DNA of 10,812 nt from an uncultured Oscillospiraceae bacterium (GCA_934630985.1 CAKTXO010000045.1:1-10812), one strand, 5' to 3'; numbered from the stretch's first letter, positions 1 through 7,467 are shown. Notes: generated by a model not told the origin, from the letters alone. Made by a program: numbers and translations.

Positions 1-633
1 GGCACCCATCTGGACAACACCGCCAAGGTAGGCCCCTTCGAGCTGGAAAGCGAATGCAGCGTGGCCTCCGGCGTGCGCCGGATCGAGGCCATCACCGGTA
101 AGGCCTGCCTGGAGCGGATGGAGAAGTCCCAGAAGATGCTCTTCGAGGCGGCTGCCCGACTGAAGACCAAGCCCGCGGAGCTGACCAGCCGAATCCAGAC
201 CTATATGGACGAGGTGAAGGATCTGAAGCGTGCCATCGAGCAGTACAAGTCCAAGGAGGCTGCCGGCGACGTGGAGCGGTTCCTGTTCGGCTCCCGGAAT
301 GTGCGGGGCTTCAAGGTGCTCACCGCCATGGTTCCCAAGGCGGATGCCAACCGTCTGCGCCAGATGGGCGACCTGCTCCGGGAGAAGGAGCCGAATGTGG
401 TTGCCGTTCTGGCTTCTGTCAAGGATGACAAGCCCGCCTTCCTGGCCGTCTGCGGCAAGGACGCTGTGGCTGCGGGTCTGAAGGCCGGAGAACTGGTCAA
501 GCAGGTCTGCTGCTGCTGCGGCGGCAGCGGCGGCGGCAAGCCGGATTCCGCCATGGGCGGCGGCAAGGACGTAACCAAGGTTGACAATGCGCTGGCCCTG
601 GTGGACGATTACGTCGATTCCAAGATTCAGTAA
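1..633 (+). CDS. alaS: Alanyl-tRNA synthetase, C-terminal part (5' truncated by window)
   Basis: AlaRS charges tRNA-Ala with alanine in the cytoplasm. The frame is open from the first base, so the gene starts upstream; 210 residues of an enzyme usually about 870-880 long are visible. It opens with GTHLDNTAKVGPF, the end of the editing (tRNA-SAD) domain whose CxGTH motif supplies a zinc ligand; the preceding Cys lies just outside the window. SGVRRIEAITG follows, then a charged helical linker (visible residues about 40-85), then the DHHA1/C-Ala domain to the end, with the conserved glycine-rich stretch GGSGGGKPDSAMGGGKD. An oddity is four consecutive Cys (visible residues 170-173), written as a TGC triplet run, immediately before that glycine loop. 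The stop TAA is followed 8 nt later by a terminator, so this ends a transcription unit. The identification rests on several family-specific motifs and is secure. Confidence 0.96.
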   Translation, partial: GTHLDNTAKVGPFELESECSVASGVRRIEAITGKACLERMEKSQKMLFEAAARLKTKPAELTSRIQTYMDEVKDLKRAIEQYKSKEAAGDVERFLFGSRNVRGFKVLTAMVPKADANRLRQMGDLLREKEPNVVAVLASVKDDKPAFLAVCGKDAVAAGLKAGELVKQVCCCCGGSGGGKPDSAMGGGKDVTKVDNALALVDDYVDSKIQ

Positions 634-641
634 ACACCCAA

Positions 642-670
642 GGGGCGCAGTGAAAGCTGCGCTCCTTTTT
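642..670 (+). terminator. Intrinsic terminator of alaS
   Basis: GGGGCGCAG (642-650) pairs with CTGCGCTCC (657-665) over 9 bp with one G-T wobble. The loop is 6 nt (TGAAAG) and five T follow (666-670). It lies just after the alaS stop and separates that gene from comEC. Confidence 0.9.
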
Positions 671-718
671 GTGAAGGGAACTGTGAGTCGGAGATTGGAA
701 AAGGGCAGGTGATTTCCT

Positions 719-2932
719 GTGCGTGCTGTGGTTTTTGTTACCGCCGGATTTGCTTCCGGATTGGGGCTGATGCTGTACCTGGACAGCTGGCTGCTTCGGG
801 GGCTTGCCCTGGTTATCCTTCTGGGACTGTGCCTGGTTCTGGGGGACAGAAGCGCGTCGATTCAGAGAATCCTGATTTCCCTGGCAGGCTGCATCCTGGG
901 CATTCTCTGGCTGACAGGGTACCAGGCGCATTATCTTTCTGCGGTTGCGCCGCTGGATGGGACGGCTGCGCACTGCGTCATCCGGGCGGAGGACTACAGC
1001 CGGGAAACGGCCTATGGACTGGCTCTTGATGGTAGTACGGAATTAAACGGGAAATCCTACCGGGTGGCCGCGTATCTAGATGGAACGGACGGGTTTTCTC
1101 CCGGAGATACCATCGAGGGGGATTTTCGCCTGAGTCTGACCACGGACGAGGGAGAGAACCCGTCTTCCTACTATCCGGGCAAGGGCATTTTCCTGCGAGC
1201 CTATCAGAAGGGCGAAATCACCCGGCGGGCAGGGGAGCGCAGGCTGCCGAATTTTCCCGCCCGGCTTCGGTATGGAATCGGCCGGATGTTGGACAGATTT
1301 CTATCCGGAGACTGCGCCGCCTTTGCCAGAGCACTGCTCTTAGGCGACACCTCCAAGCTTAGCTATGCCCTGGACACCCGGCTGAAGGTCACGGGTATCC
1401 GCCATGTGGCCGCGGTCTCCGGACTGCATATTTCCATTTTCTTCGCCATTGTCTGCACCATGACCTTCCGGAAGCGGTACCTGACCGCCGCCCTGGGCTT
1501 GCCCCTGCTGGTGCTCTTCGCGGCGGTGGCTGGGTTTACGCCCTCTGTGAACCGAGCCTGTATTATGTGCGGCCTGATGGTGCTGGCTCAGCTGTTTTCC
1601 CGGGAGTACGACGGGTCGACGGCGCTGGCTTTTTCCGCGCTGGTGCTGCTGGTGCAGAATCCCTATGTAATCAGCTCGGTGAGTTTTCAGCTGTCGGTGG
1701 CCAGCGTGGCCGGAATTTTCGCTGCCGCGCCCAGCATTCAGGGCTATTTTGACCGGTTTCTTCCCAAGGGAAAGAGCCGGAAAAGCCGATTTCTCCAGGC
1801 AGTTGCCTCCGGGGTTTCCGTGTCTTTAAGCTCTCAGGCGTTCACGCTGCCCCTGTGCGCTTACTACTTTGGAGTGGTGAGTTTGGTTGGAATCCTCACG
1901 AATCTTCTGGTTTTGTGGGTAATCGGGCCGATTTTCTGGGGGCTGATTGTTCTTTGCTTGTGCGGCAGCTTCTCTTCATGGCTGGCGGGCATTGTTGGGT
2001 TTCTTGTGTCTGTTCCCATCCGGTATGTGCTGCTGGTGGTACGGCTTCTGGCCGCCTGCCCGTTGGCGGCGGTGTATACGAAAAGTCCCTATATCGTGGC
2101 CTGGCTGGTGCTGGTATATGTGCTGCTGGGACTGTTCCTGCTTGCGGGGAAACGCCGCCCGGGGCTGTATGCCTGCTGCTGCGCCCTGGGGCTTTGCGCC
2201 GCACTGATTGCTGCCTGGTGGGAGCCGATGACCTCGGACATGTCCTTTACCATGCTGGATGTGGGTCAAGGCCAGTGTCTGCTTCTGCGCTCCGGAAGTC
2301 AGGTGTATGTGGTGGACTGCGGCGGGGATTCGGACACCAAAACCGCGGATATTGCCGCGGAAACCCTTCTTTCCCGGGGCTTTTCCCATGTAGACGCTCT
2401 GATTCTGACCCACCCGGATCGGGATCACGCCGGGGCGGCGGAGAATTTCCTCTCCCGGATTCGGACGGAGGTTGTGATTTTGCCGAATACCGCCGTGAAT
2501 CTGGACATTCCGGCCTGCACCCAGACGGTTTATGCGGCTTCGGAACTGTGTTTCACGGGCGAAAAGGGGACTGTGCGGATTTTCCCGCCGGTTTATGCCG
2601 CCACCGACAACGAAATGAGCTTATGCGTCTTGTTTGGCACGGAAAAATGTGATATACTCATCACCGGTGACCGGAACGGCTTCGGGGAGCGTTCTCTGCT
2701 GAGAAACGCGGAGATTCCGGAGGCAGACATTTTGGTAGCCGGGCATCACGGCGCCAAAAGCTCCACCTGTCAGGAGCTTCTGGAGGCGGTGCGCCCGAAA
2801 ATTGTGTGCATCAGCGCAGGGGAGGGGAATCCCTATGGTCATCCTGCCCCGGAGCTTTTGAAGCGGCTGACGGACTTCGGCTGCGCAGTTTACCGCACCG
2901 ATCAAAACGGAACCATTACCATCAGGAGGTAA
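719..2932 (+). CDS. comEC: ComEC/Rec2-family DNA internalization protein
   Basis: ComEC forms the inner-membrane channel that takes up single-stranded DNA in natural transformation. The protein has 737 residues, a normal full length, in the three-part family order. An N-terminal hydrophobic region (about 1-70) is followed by a soluble domain (DUF4131-like, about 70-200). The polytopic Competence domain (about 205-490) carries VSGLHIS (S234-S239) and GFTPSVNRA (from G272). A C-terminal metallo-beta-lactamase-like domain begins at LDVGQGQ (L513-Q519), with the metal motif HPDRDHAG (H565, D567, D569, H570), TGD (D651) and GHHGAKSS (675-682). All expected metal ligands are present, so the nuclease-like domain looks intact. 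The start is GTG, with AGGTGA (707-712) 6 nt upstream; another in-frame GTG lies at 728. It leads the comEC-holA-RNase M5-ABC-F run. Presence of this gene alone does not show that the host is transformable. Confidence 0.95.
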   Translation: MRAVVFVTAGFASGLGLMLYLDSWLLRGLALVILLGLCLVLGDRSASIQRILISLAGCILGILWLTGYQAHYLSAVAPLDGTAAHCVIRAEDYSRETAYGLALDGSTELNGKSYRVAAYLDGTDGFSPGDTIEGDFRLSLTTDEGENPSSYYPGKGIFLRAYQKGEITRRAGERRLPNFPARLRYGIGRMLDRFLSGDCAAFARALLLGDTSKLSYALDTRLKVTGIRHVAAVSGLHISIFFAIVCTMTFRKRYLTAALGLPLLVLFAAVAGFTPSVNRACIMCGLMVLAQLFSREYDGSTALAFSALVLLVQNPYVISSVSFQLSVASVAGIFAAAPSIQGYFDRFLPKGKSRKSRFLQAVASGVSVSLSSQAFTLPLCAYYFGVVSLVGILTNLLVLWVIGPIFWGLIVLCLCGSFSSWLAGIVGFLVSVPIRYVLLVVRLLAACPLAAVYTKSPYIVAWLVLVYVLLGLFLLAGKRRPGLYACCCALGLCAALIAAWWEPMTSDMSFTMLDVGQGQCLLLRSGSQVYVVDCGGDSDTKTADIAAETLLSRGFSHVDALILTHPDRDHAGAAENFLSRIRTEVVILPNTAVNLDIPACTQTVYAASELCFTGEKGTVRIFPPVYAATDNEMSLCVLFGTEKCDILITGDRNGFGERSLLRNAEIPEADILVAGHHGAKSSTCQELLEAVRPKIVCISAGEGNPYGHPAPELLKRLTDFGCAVYRTDQNGTITIRR
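2924..2929 (+). promoter_or_regulatory. holA ribosome binding site inside the comEC 3' end
   Basis: A perfect AGGAGG lies 8 nt before the holA ATG (2938). In the comEC frame the same six bases are the last two codons (AGG AGG, Arg-Arg) just before TAA. This fixes the holA start and suggests that its translation is coupled to comEC. Confidence 0.9.
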
Positions 2933-2937
2933 CCACC

Positions 2938-3984
2938 ATGGCAAAAGCACAGCCCTCGGACAGCGGCTTGCAGGAACTGAAAACGGAGCTGAAGCAGAAG
3001 GCACTGGGGCGGCTGTACTTTTTCCACGGGGAGGAAACCTTCCTGCTGAACCATTACCTGACCCAGATGCGCAAGCTGGCGCTGGATCCTCTGACGGAAT
3101 CCTTCAACTATCACCGGCTGACCCAGGAGACCTTCGACATGCAAAGCTTTGCCGACAGCGTGGAAAATCTGCCCATGATGGCCGAGCACACCCTGGTGCA
3201 GGTGGATGACGTGGATCCCTTCAAGCTGCCGGAAAGCGACCGGAACAAACTGGCAGAGATTTTCAGCGACGTGCCGGACTATTGCACGGTGGTGTTCACC
3301 TATCTCACAACCCCCTGGAAGCCGGACAAGCGGCTGAAAAAGCTCTGGGAGACCCTCAGCAAGAATGGCAGCATTGTGGAGTTCCGGAAGCAGGATCAGC
3401 GGGATCTGGTGGCCTGGGTTACCCGGCACTTTGCCGCCGAGGGCAAGCGGATTTCCTCCGATTTGTGCGTGTATCTCATTGACATCACCGGCGGTACCAT
3501 GACCGCCCTCAGCGGAGAAATCGAGAAAATCTGTGCCTATTCCGGTGCGCAGGAAATCAAGAAAACCGACATTGACGCGGTGACAGAGCCGGTGCTGGAT
3601 GCGGTGGTGTTTCAGATGACCGACCTGCTCAGCAGCGGCCGGTACGACCAGGCCTTCCAGAAGCTTCAGGAGCTTCTGAAAATGCAGCAGGAGCCGGTTG
3701 CCATTTTGGGCGCGGTGGGAGGACATTTCCGCCGGATCAGCGCGGCAAGAACCCTGCTGGATAGCGGAAAAACCGCCTATGACCTGCAAAAGCTCTGCGG
3801 CATTCCGGATTATCCTGCCCGGAAGACTATGGAGGCGGCTCGACGTTTTCCTCCTTACCTTTGCCGGAAGGCGGCAGAGCTGGTAATCGAAACGGATTAC
3901 CGGATGAAGACCTCCTTCGACGAACCGGAGCGGCTGCTGGAAATGCTGATTTTGCAGCTTGCCCAGGAGGCGCGAAATGATTAG
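2938..3984 (+). CDS. holA: DNA polymerase III subunit delta
   Basis: The delta subunit is part of the clamp-loader complex and opens the sliding clamp during DNA replication. The protein is 348 residues, typical for the family. It begins with the AAA-like fold signature LYFFHGEETFLL (about 26-37). TYLTTPWKPDKRLKKLW and VEFRKQDQRDLVAWV follow, and then the C-terminal collar domain with EPVLDAVVFQMTDLL, EPVAILGAVGGHFRRI and the closing DEPERLLEMLILQLA. This subunit lacks a working Walker motif, and none is seen here. The frame is open upstream into comEC, but the ATG at 2938 behind AGGAGG is the credible start. Neighbouring comEC and holA is a familiar arrangement in Firmicutes. The stop overlaps the next gene by 8 nt, so the two are co-transcribed. 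Confidence 0.94.
   Translation: MAKAQPSDSGLQELKTELKQKALGRLYFFHGEETFLLNHYLTQMRKLALDPLTESFNYHRLTQETFDMQSFADSVENLPMMAEHTLVQVDDVDPFKLPESDRNKLAEIFSDVPDYCTVVFTYLTTPWKPDKRLKKLWETLSKNGSIVEFRKQDQRDLVAWVTRHFAAEGKRISSDLCVYLIDITGGTMTALSGEIEKICAYSGAQEIKKTDIDAVTEPVLDAVVFQMTDLLSSGRYDQAFQKLQELLKMQQEPVAILGAVGGHFRRISAARTLLDSGKTAYDLQKLCGIPDYPARKTMEAARRFPPYLCRKAAELVIETDYRMKTSFDEPERLLEMLILQLAQEARND
3965..3970 (+). promoter_or_regulatory. RNase M5 gene ribosome binding site inside holA
   Basis: AGGAGG ends 6 nt before the ATG at 3977, within the last codons of holA. It selects this ATG over upstream in-frame codons as the start of the RNase M5 gene. Confidence 0.85.
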
Positions 3985-4591
3985 AATTCGAGAGGCCATC
4001 GTGGTGGAGGGTCGCTACGACAAAAATACCCTGGCCCAGATCGTGGACGCGCCCATACTGGAGACCAACGGCTTTGGCCTGTTCAAAGACCCAGAGCAGC
4101 TGGAATTACTGCGCAGTGTGGCAAAAAAGCGGGGGCTGATCGTCCTGACGGATTCCGATGGAGCGGGCTTTGTGATCCGCAATCATATCAAAAGCGCCAT
4201 CCCGGCAAAGTATCTGAAGCACGCCTATATTCCCGATGTTGCCGGAAAGGAAAAGCGCAAAGCCGCTCCTGGCAAGGAGGGCAAGCTGGGCGTGGAGGGC
4301 ATGAGCCCGGAGGTACTGCTGGCCGCTCTGAAAAACGCCGGAGCCACCATTGAAGGGGAAAGCACGGCTCGGGGAAATGACCAAATCACCAAGCAGGATT
4401 TTGTGGAATTTGGCCTTTCCGGCGGGCTCAATGCCAGCGAAAGGCGGAAAAGACTGCAAAACCGGCTGCATCTGCCGGAGCATATGAGCGCCAACGCTCT
4501 GCTGCAAGCCTTAAATCTGCTGCTGAGTCGGGAAGAGCTGGCGGAAATTGCCCGGGAATGGGACAACGAAAACGGAGAGACACATGGTTGA
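3977..4591 (+). CDS. rnmV: Ribonuclease M5 (Toprim domain, 5S rRNA maturation)
   Basis: RNase M5 cuts both sides of the 5S rRNA precursor in low-GC Gram-positive bacteria, with ribosomal protein L18 as partner. The protein has 204 residues (the B. subtilis enzyme has about 186). The Toprim catalytic features are in place: VVEGRYDK with the acidic E11, ETNGFGLF, and LTDSDGAGFVIRNHI with D59 and D61 of the metal-binding DxD. The following KLGVEGMSPEVLLAAL and the C-terminal QDFVEFGLSGGLNASERRKRL...LLQALNLLL match the RNase M5 tail (DUF4093). The stretch KEKRKAAPGKEGK, about residues 92-104, is a charged insert before that tail. The gene overlaps holA by 8 nt and the ABC-F gene by 8 nt. In Bacilli rnmV usually sits with ksgA, so this setting differs. 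A generic Toprim protein is the alternative, but the whole-length match favours RNase M5. Confidence 0.87.
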   Translation: MIRIREAIVVEGRYDKNTLAQIVDAPILETNGFGLFKDPEQLELLRSVAKKRGLIVLTDSDGAGFVIRNHIKSAIPAKYLKHAYIPDVAGKEKRKAAPGKEGKLGVEGMSPEVLLAALKNAGATIEGESTARGNDQITKQDFVEFGLSGGLNASERRKRLQNRLHLPEHMSANALLQALNLLLSREELAEIAREWDNENGETHG

Positions 4592-6449
4592 TATTCAGGT
4601 AACAAATCTTACGAAATTCTTCGTCATTGGCGAGAATTTGCTGGAAAACCTCAGCTTTGAGATCCAGGAGGGGGAGTGCGTGGCCATCCTGGGACGAAAC
4701 GGCTGCGGAAAGACCACCCTGTTCAATATCCTCACCGGTCAGATGGACTACGATTCCGGTGAGGTTTATGTAAACCCGAACAAGAAGCTGGGTCTCATTT
4801 CCCAGATTCCTCGGTTTCCGGAGGGGTTTACCGTGGAGGATGTGCTTCGCTCGGCCTTTACGGAGCTTCTGCGCTTGCGCCGCCGGATGGAGGCTCTGGA
4901 AGAGGAGATGGCGGCCGGTGCGACCGATGCTCAGCTCCGGGAATACGATACCCTGGCCAACCGGTTCCAGACCGGCGGCGGCTACGACATGGATGTGGAG
5001 GTGGACAAGATCTGCAACGGTCTTGGCATTTCTTCCGAACAAAGAGGTCAGGAATTTGCCAGCCTCTCCGGCGGGGAAAAGACCCGGATGAACCTTGCCC
5101 GGCTGCTGCTGGAAAAGACGGATATTCTGCTGCTGGATGAGCCAACCAACCACCTGGATTTGCGGAGCGTGGAATGGCTGGAGCAGTACATCAACGCCTT
5201 CAAAGGCACGGTGCTGACCATTTCCCACGACCGGTACTTTATCGATCAGGTGGCAGACCGGGTCATTGAGATTGCCGACGGCCACGCGGAGTTCTATTCC
5301 GGCAACTATTCGTTCTATATGGACGAAAAGCAGGCTCGGTTCGATTTGCAGATGAAGCAGTACGAGCAGGAGCAGGCCAAGCTGAAGCAGCTGGGCTATA
5401 CCTTGGAACGGATGAAGGGCTGGGGCATCAACAACCGAACCCTTTACCGCCGTGCCATGTCCATCCAGCACCGGATGGATAGAATTCACCGGACGGAAAA
5501 GCCCAAAAAGGAACGCACCATGAAGGCATCCTTCGGAGAAAAGGATTTTTCCGGAGACATCGTCTTCAAAATGAAGGGCGTTTCCAAGTCCTTTGGAGAT
5601 CGGACACTCTTCTCGGACATTAACCTGAGCGTAGAGGGCGGGGAGCGGATCGCCCTCCTTGGCGACAACGGCACGGGAAAAACCACCTTCATCAAGTGCC
5701 TTCTGGGCGAGGAGGACTGCCAGGGCAAGATTCAGTTTGGCCCTACGGTGAAGTTTGGATATCTGCCACAGATCGTCCACTTTGACCATCCGGAGCGAAG
5801 CCTTTACGACACCATGCTCTACGAAAAGAACTGCACGCCACAGACCGCCAGAGATCGGCTGGGTGCGTTCCTGTTCCAGGGGGAGGATGTGTTCAAGCAG
5901 GTGGGAAACCTGTCCGGCGGTGAGCAGTCCCGGCTGCGGCTGTGTATGCTGATGGACGAGAAAATTAACCTGCTGATTCTGGATGAGCCTACCAACCACC
6001 TGGACATTGCCTCCCGGGAATGGGTGGAGGCGGCCATTGAGGAATTCGAGGGGGTGCTGCTGTTCGTGTCCCACGACCGGTACTTCATCGAGAAATTCGC
6101 TGAGCGGATCTGGCTGCTGGAGGACGGCACCATCCGGGATTTCCCCTGCGGCTATCAGAAGTACCGCTCCATTCTGGAGCATGAGGCGGCGGCAAAGCCC
6201 GCTCCAACGGTGGAAGCCAAACCCAAAAAGGAAAAGCCCAAGGGAGGCACCAAGGAATCGGAAAAGCTGGTGCGCCGCCTGGAGCGGGAGATTGAAAAGC
6301 AGGAGACGGCCATAGCTGAGTTGGATGCCAAAATCGAGGCGGCTGCCGCAGACTATCAGGAGCTGACCCGGCTTCTGGGAGAGAAGGAAACCGCGGGAAA
6401 TGCCCTGATGGCGCTGATGGAGCAGTGGGAAGCTGCCCAGACGGATTAA
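4584..6449 (+). CDS. ABC-F family ATPase (tandem ABC domains, no membrane domain)
   Basis: ABC-F proteins are soluble twin-ATPases that bind the ribosome E site and relieve stalled or antibiotic-blocked translation; they are not transporters. The protein has 621 residues. Domain 1 has Walker A GRNGCGKTT (37-45), signature LSGGEK (161-166), Walker B with ILLLDEPTNHLD (181-192) and switch SHDR (214-217). Domain 2 has GDNGTGKTT (360-368), LSGGEQ (443-448), LLILDEPTNHLD (463-474) and SHDR (496-499). Both catalytic Glu residues (186, 468) are present. A charged inter-domain linker (about 240-335) contains the interaction motif region, and a Lys/Pro-rich stretch leads to a C-terminal coiled coil (about 565-618), as in YdiF/Uup-type members. 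The start ATG follows GGAGAG (4574-4579) by 4 nt and overlaps the RNase M5 gene. Sequence reading cannot tell a housekeeping ABC-F from a resistance-conferring one; the context favours housekeeping. Confidence 0.94.
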   Translation: MVDIQVTNLTKFFVIGENLLENLSFEIQEGECVAILGRNGCGKTTLFNILTGQMDYDSGEVYVNPNKKLGLISQIPRFPEGFTVEDVLRSAFTELLRLRRRMEALEEEMAAGATDAQLREYDTLANRFQTGGGYDMDVEVDKICNGLGISSEQRGQEFASLSGGEKTRMNLARLLLEKTDILLLDEPTNHLDLRSVEWLEQYINAFKGTVLTISHDRYFIDQVADRVIEIADGHAEFYSGNYSFYMDEKQARFDLQMKQYEQEQAKLKQLGYTLERMKGWGINNRTLYRRAMSIQHRMDRIHRTEKPKKERTMKASFGEKDFSGDIVFKMKGVSKSFGDRTLFSDINLSVEGGERIALLGDNGTGKTTFIKCLLGEEDCQGKIQFGPTVKFGYLPQIVHFDHPERSLYDTMLYEKNCTPQTARDRLGAFLFQGEDVFKQVGNLSGGEQSRLRLCMLMDEKINLLILDEPTNHLDIASREWVEAAIEEFEGVLLFVSHDRYFIEKFAERIWLLEDGTIRDFPCGYQKYRSILEHEAAAKPAPTVEAKPKKEKPKGGTKESEKLVRRLEREIEKQETAIAELDAKIEAAAADYQELTRLLGEKETAGNALMALMEQWEAAQTD

Positions 6450-6451
6450 GC

Positions 6452-6473
6452 CCGCTCATTTCCAAATGAGTGG
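6452..6473 (+). promoter_or_regulatory. Inverted repeat between the ABC-F gene and the Mrp-type promoter
   Basis: CCGCTCATTT (6452-6461) pairs with AAATGAGTGG (6464-6473), 10 bp with one G-T wobble around a 2-nt centre. It begins 3 nt after the ABC-F stop and ends at the base before the -35 box. It could be a weak terminator of the upstream operon (no proper T run, only TTGACTT) or an operator for the downstream promoter. Confidence 0.55.
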
Positions 6474-6502
6474 TTGACTTCCGGATTGGGGTAGAATATA
6501 AT
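6474..6502 (+). promoter_or_regulatory. SigA-type promoter of the Mrp-type gene
   Basis: The -35 box TTGACT (6474-6479), a 17-nt spacer and the -10 box TATAAT (6497-6502) give a near-perfect vegetative promoter. Transcription should start near 6508-6510, inside a small palindrome GTATCATAC (6504-6512). The leader is about 48 nt and holds a short hairpin, GGGCA / TGCCC (6520-6533), ahead of the ribosome binding site AAGGAG (6541-6546). Confidence 0.88.
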
Positions 6503-6556
6503 CGTATCATACACAATGAGGGCAGAATTGCCCCGGAATAAAGGAGCGTATTATTC

Positions 6557-7381
6557 ATGAGTTCTTGTAGCGGAGATTGTTCCAGCTGCGGCAGCACCTC
6601 CTGCGGTGAGCGCACCGCGGAGAGCCTGCTGGCTCAGCTGAATCCCAAAGCCAGCGTCAAAAAGGTCATCGCCGTGGTTTCCGGCAAGGGCGGCGTGGGT
6701 AAGTCTACCGTCACCGCCATGCTGGCAGTTGCCATGGCCCGACAGGGGAAGCGGACGGCTGTCCTGGATGCGGATATCACCGGCCCTTCCGCCCCTACGG
6801 CCTTCGGAGTTACCGAGTGCCAGGGTGCCAATGAGGACGGCCTGTATCCTGCCCTGACCCGGGGCGGGATACAGGTTATGTCCATCAACCTGCTGCTGGA
6901 CAATCCGGCAGACCCGGTGGTCTGGCGGGGCCCGGTGATCGCCGGTGCGGTCAAGCAGTTCTGGACGGACGTTATCTGGGAGGACGTGGACTATATGTTT
7001 GTGGACATGCCTCCCGGAACCGGCGACGTGCCCCTGACCGTGTTCCAGAGCCTGCCCATTGACGGCGTGGTTATCGTGACCACACCCCAGGATCTGGTGT
7101 CCATGATCGTGGCCAAGGCCGTGAAGATGGCGAACATGATGCACGTTCCTGTGCTGGGCTTCGTGGAGAACTATTCCTATCTCCAGTGCCCGGACTGCGG
7201 CAAGAAGATCAGTGTTTTCGGCAAGTCTCACCTGGATGAGATTGCGTCCCAGTTCCAGCTTCCGGTGCTTGCCCGGCTGCCCATTGACCCGGCTGTTGCC
7301 GAGGCCTATGACAACGGCCAGATGGAAACCGTGAACACCGACGGTGTCAACGAGGTTATTCAGGCAATCCTCAAAGCTTAA
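6557..7381 (+). CDS. Mrp/NBP35-family P-loop ATPase, Fe-S cluster carrier
   Basis: This is a cytoplasmic scaffold/carrier ATPase of the Mrp/NBP35 (ApbC) group, which passes iron-sulfur clusters to target proteins. The protein has 274 residues. The deviant Walker A SGKGGVGKST (42-51) carries the signature lysine K44; DADITGPS, VWRGPVIAGAVKQF and FVDMPPGTGD follow and are diagnostic of the family. A CPDC motif (C211, C214) is the expected bridging cluster site at the dimer interface. The N-terminus has a second cluster of cysteines, C4, C8, C11 and C16, in a Ser/Gly-rich tail. That recalls the N-terminal ferredoxin-like site of NBP35, but with different spacing. There is no MIP18 domain in front, unlike E. 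coli Mrp. The ATG is preceded by AAGGAG at 10 nt. It is transcribed alone, with its own promoter and terminator. Confidence 0.93.
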   Translation: MSSCSGDCSSCGSTSCGERTAESLLAQLNPKASVKKVIAVVSGKGGVGKSTVTAMLAVAMARQGKRTAVLDADITGPSAPTAFGVTECQGANEDGLYPALTRGGIQVMSINLLLDNPADPVVWRGPVIAGAVKQFWTDVIWEDVDYMFVDMPPGTGDVPLTVFQSLPIDGVVIVTTPQDLVSMIVAKAVKMANMMHVPVLGFVENYSYLQCPDCGKKISVFGKSHLDEIASQFQLPVLARLPIDPAVAEAYDNGQMETVNTDGVNEVIQAILKA

Positions 7382-7388
7382 AACAGGA

Positions 7389-7416
7389 AAAAAGCTCAGC
7401 AAATGCTGAGCTTTTT
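7389..7416 (+). terminator. Intrinsic terminator of the Mrp-type gene
   Basis: AGCTCAGC (7393-7400), loop AAAT, and GCTGAGCT (7405-7412) form a perfect 8-bp stem. It extends by A-T pairs (7389-7392 with 7413-7416) and ends in a T run. The flanking A tract also makes it partly usable from the minus strand. Confidence 0.93.
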
Positions 7417-7433
7417 CTAATAAACGCAATCAT

Positions 7434-7450
7434 TTTACATAGATTTTACA
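7434..7450 (+). promoter_or_regulatory. PhoP-box-like direct repeats upstream of the response regulator
   Basis: TTTACA at 7434-7439 and again at 7445-7450 are separated by 5 nt, giving an 11-bp period. A third TTTACA (7468-7473) is the -35 box itself. The hexamer fits the B. subtilis PhoP consensus TT(A/C/T)A(C/T)A, whose boxes are repeats with about 5-nt spacers. The reading as an autoregulatory site is inferred. Confidence 0.5.
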
Positions 7451-7467
7451 ATTGCAGGAATGCCAAG

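Noticed and set aside
1855..2652. 265-codon + strand frame inside comEC
   Set aside because: It is out of frame with an intact comEC; the Gly/Arg/Cys-rich translation lacks any domain.
2902..3999. Antisense open frame of 365 codons opposite holA
   Set aside because: It is a shadow of holA, with no ribosome binding site or domain.
4428..6182. Long antisense open frame (584 codons) opposite the ABC-F gene
   Set aside because: The + strand encodes a complete ABC-F protein with all motifs. The antisense translation has no recognisable domain and reflects the sense strand's codon bias.
6551..7429. Antisense open frame of 292 codons opposite the Mrp-type gene
   Set aside because: Its His/Gly-rich sequence is the usual complement of a GC-rich P-loop gene, and it runs through the terminator.
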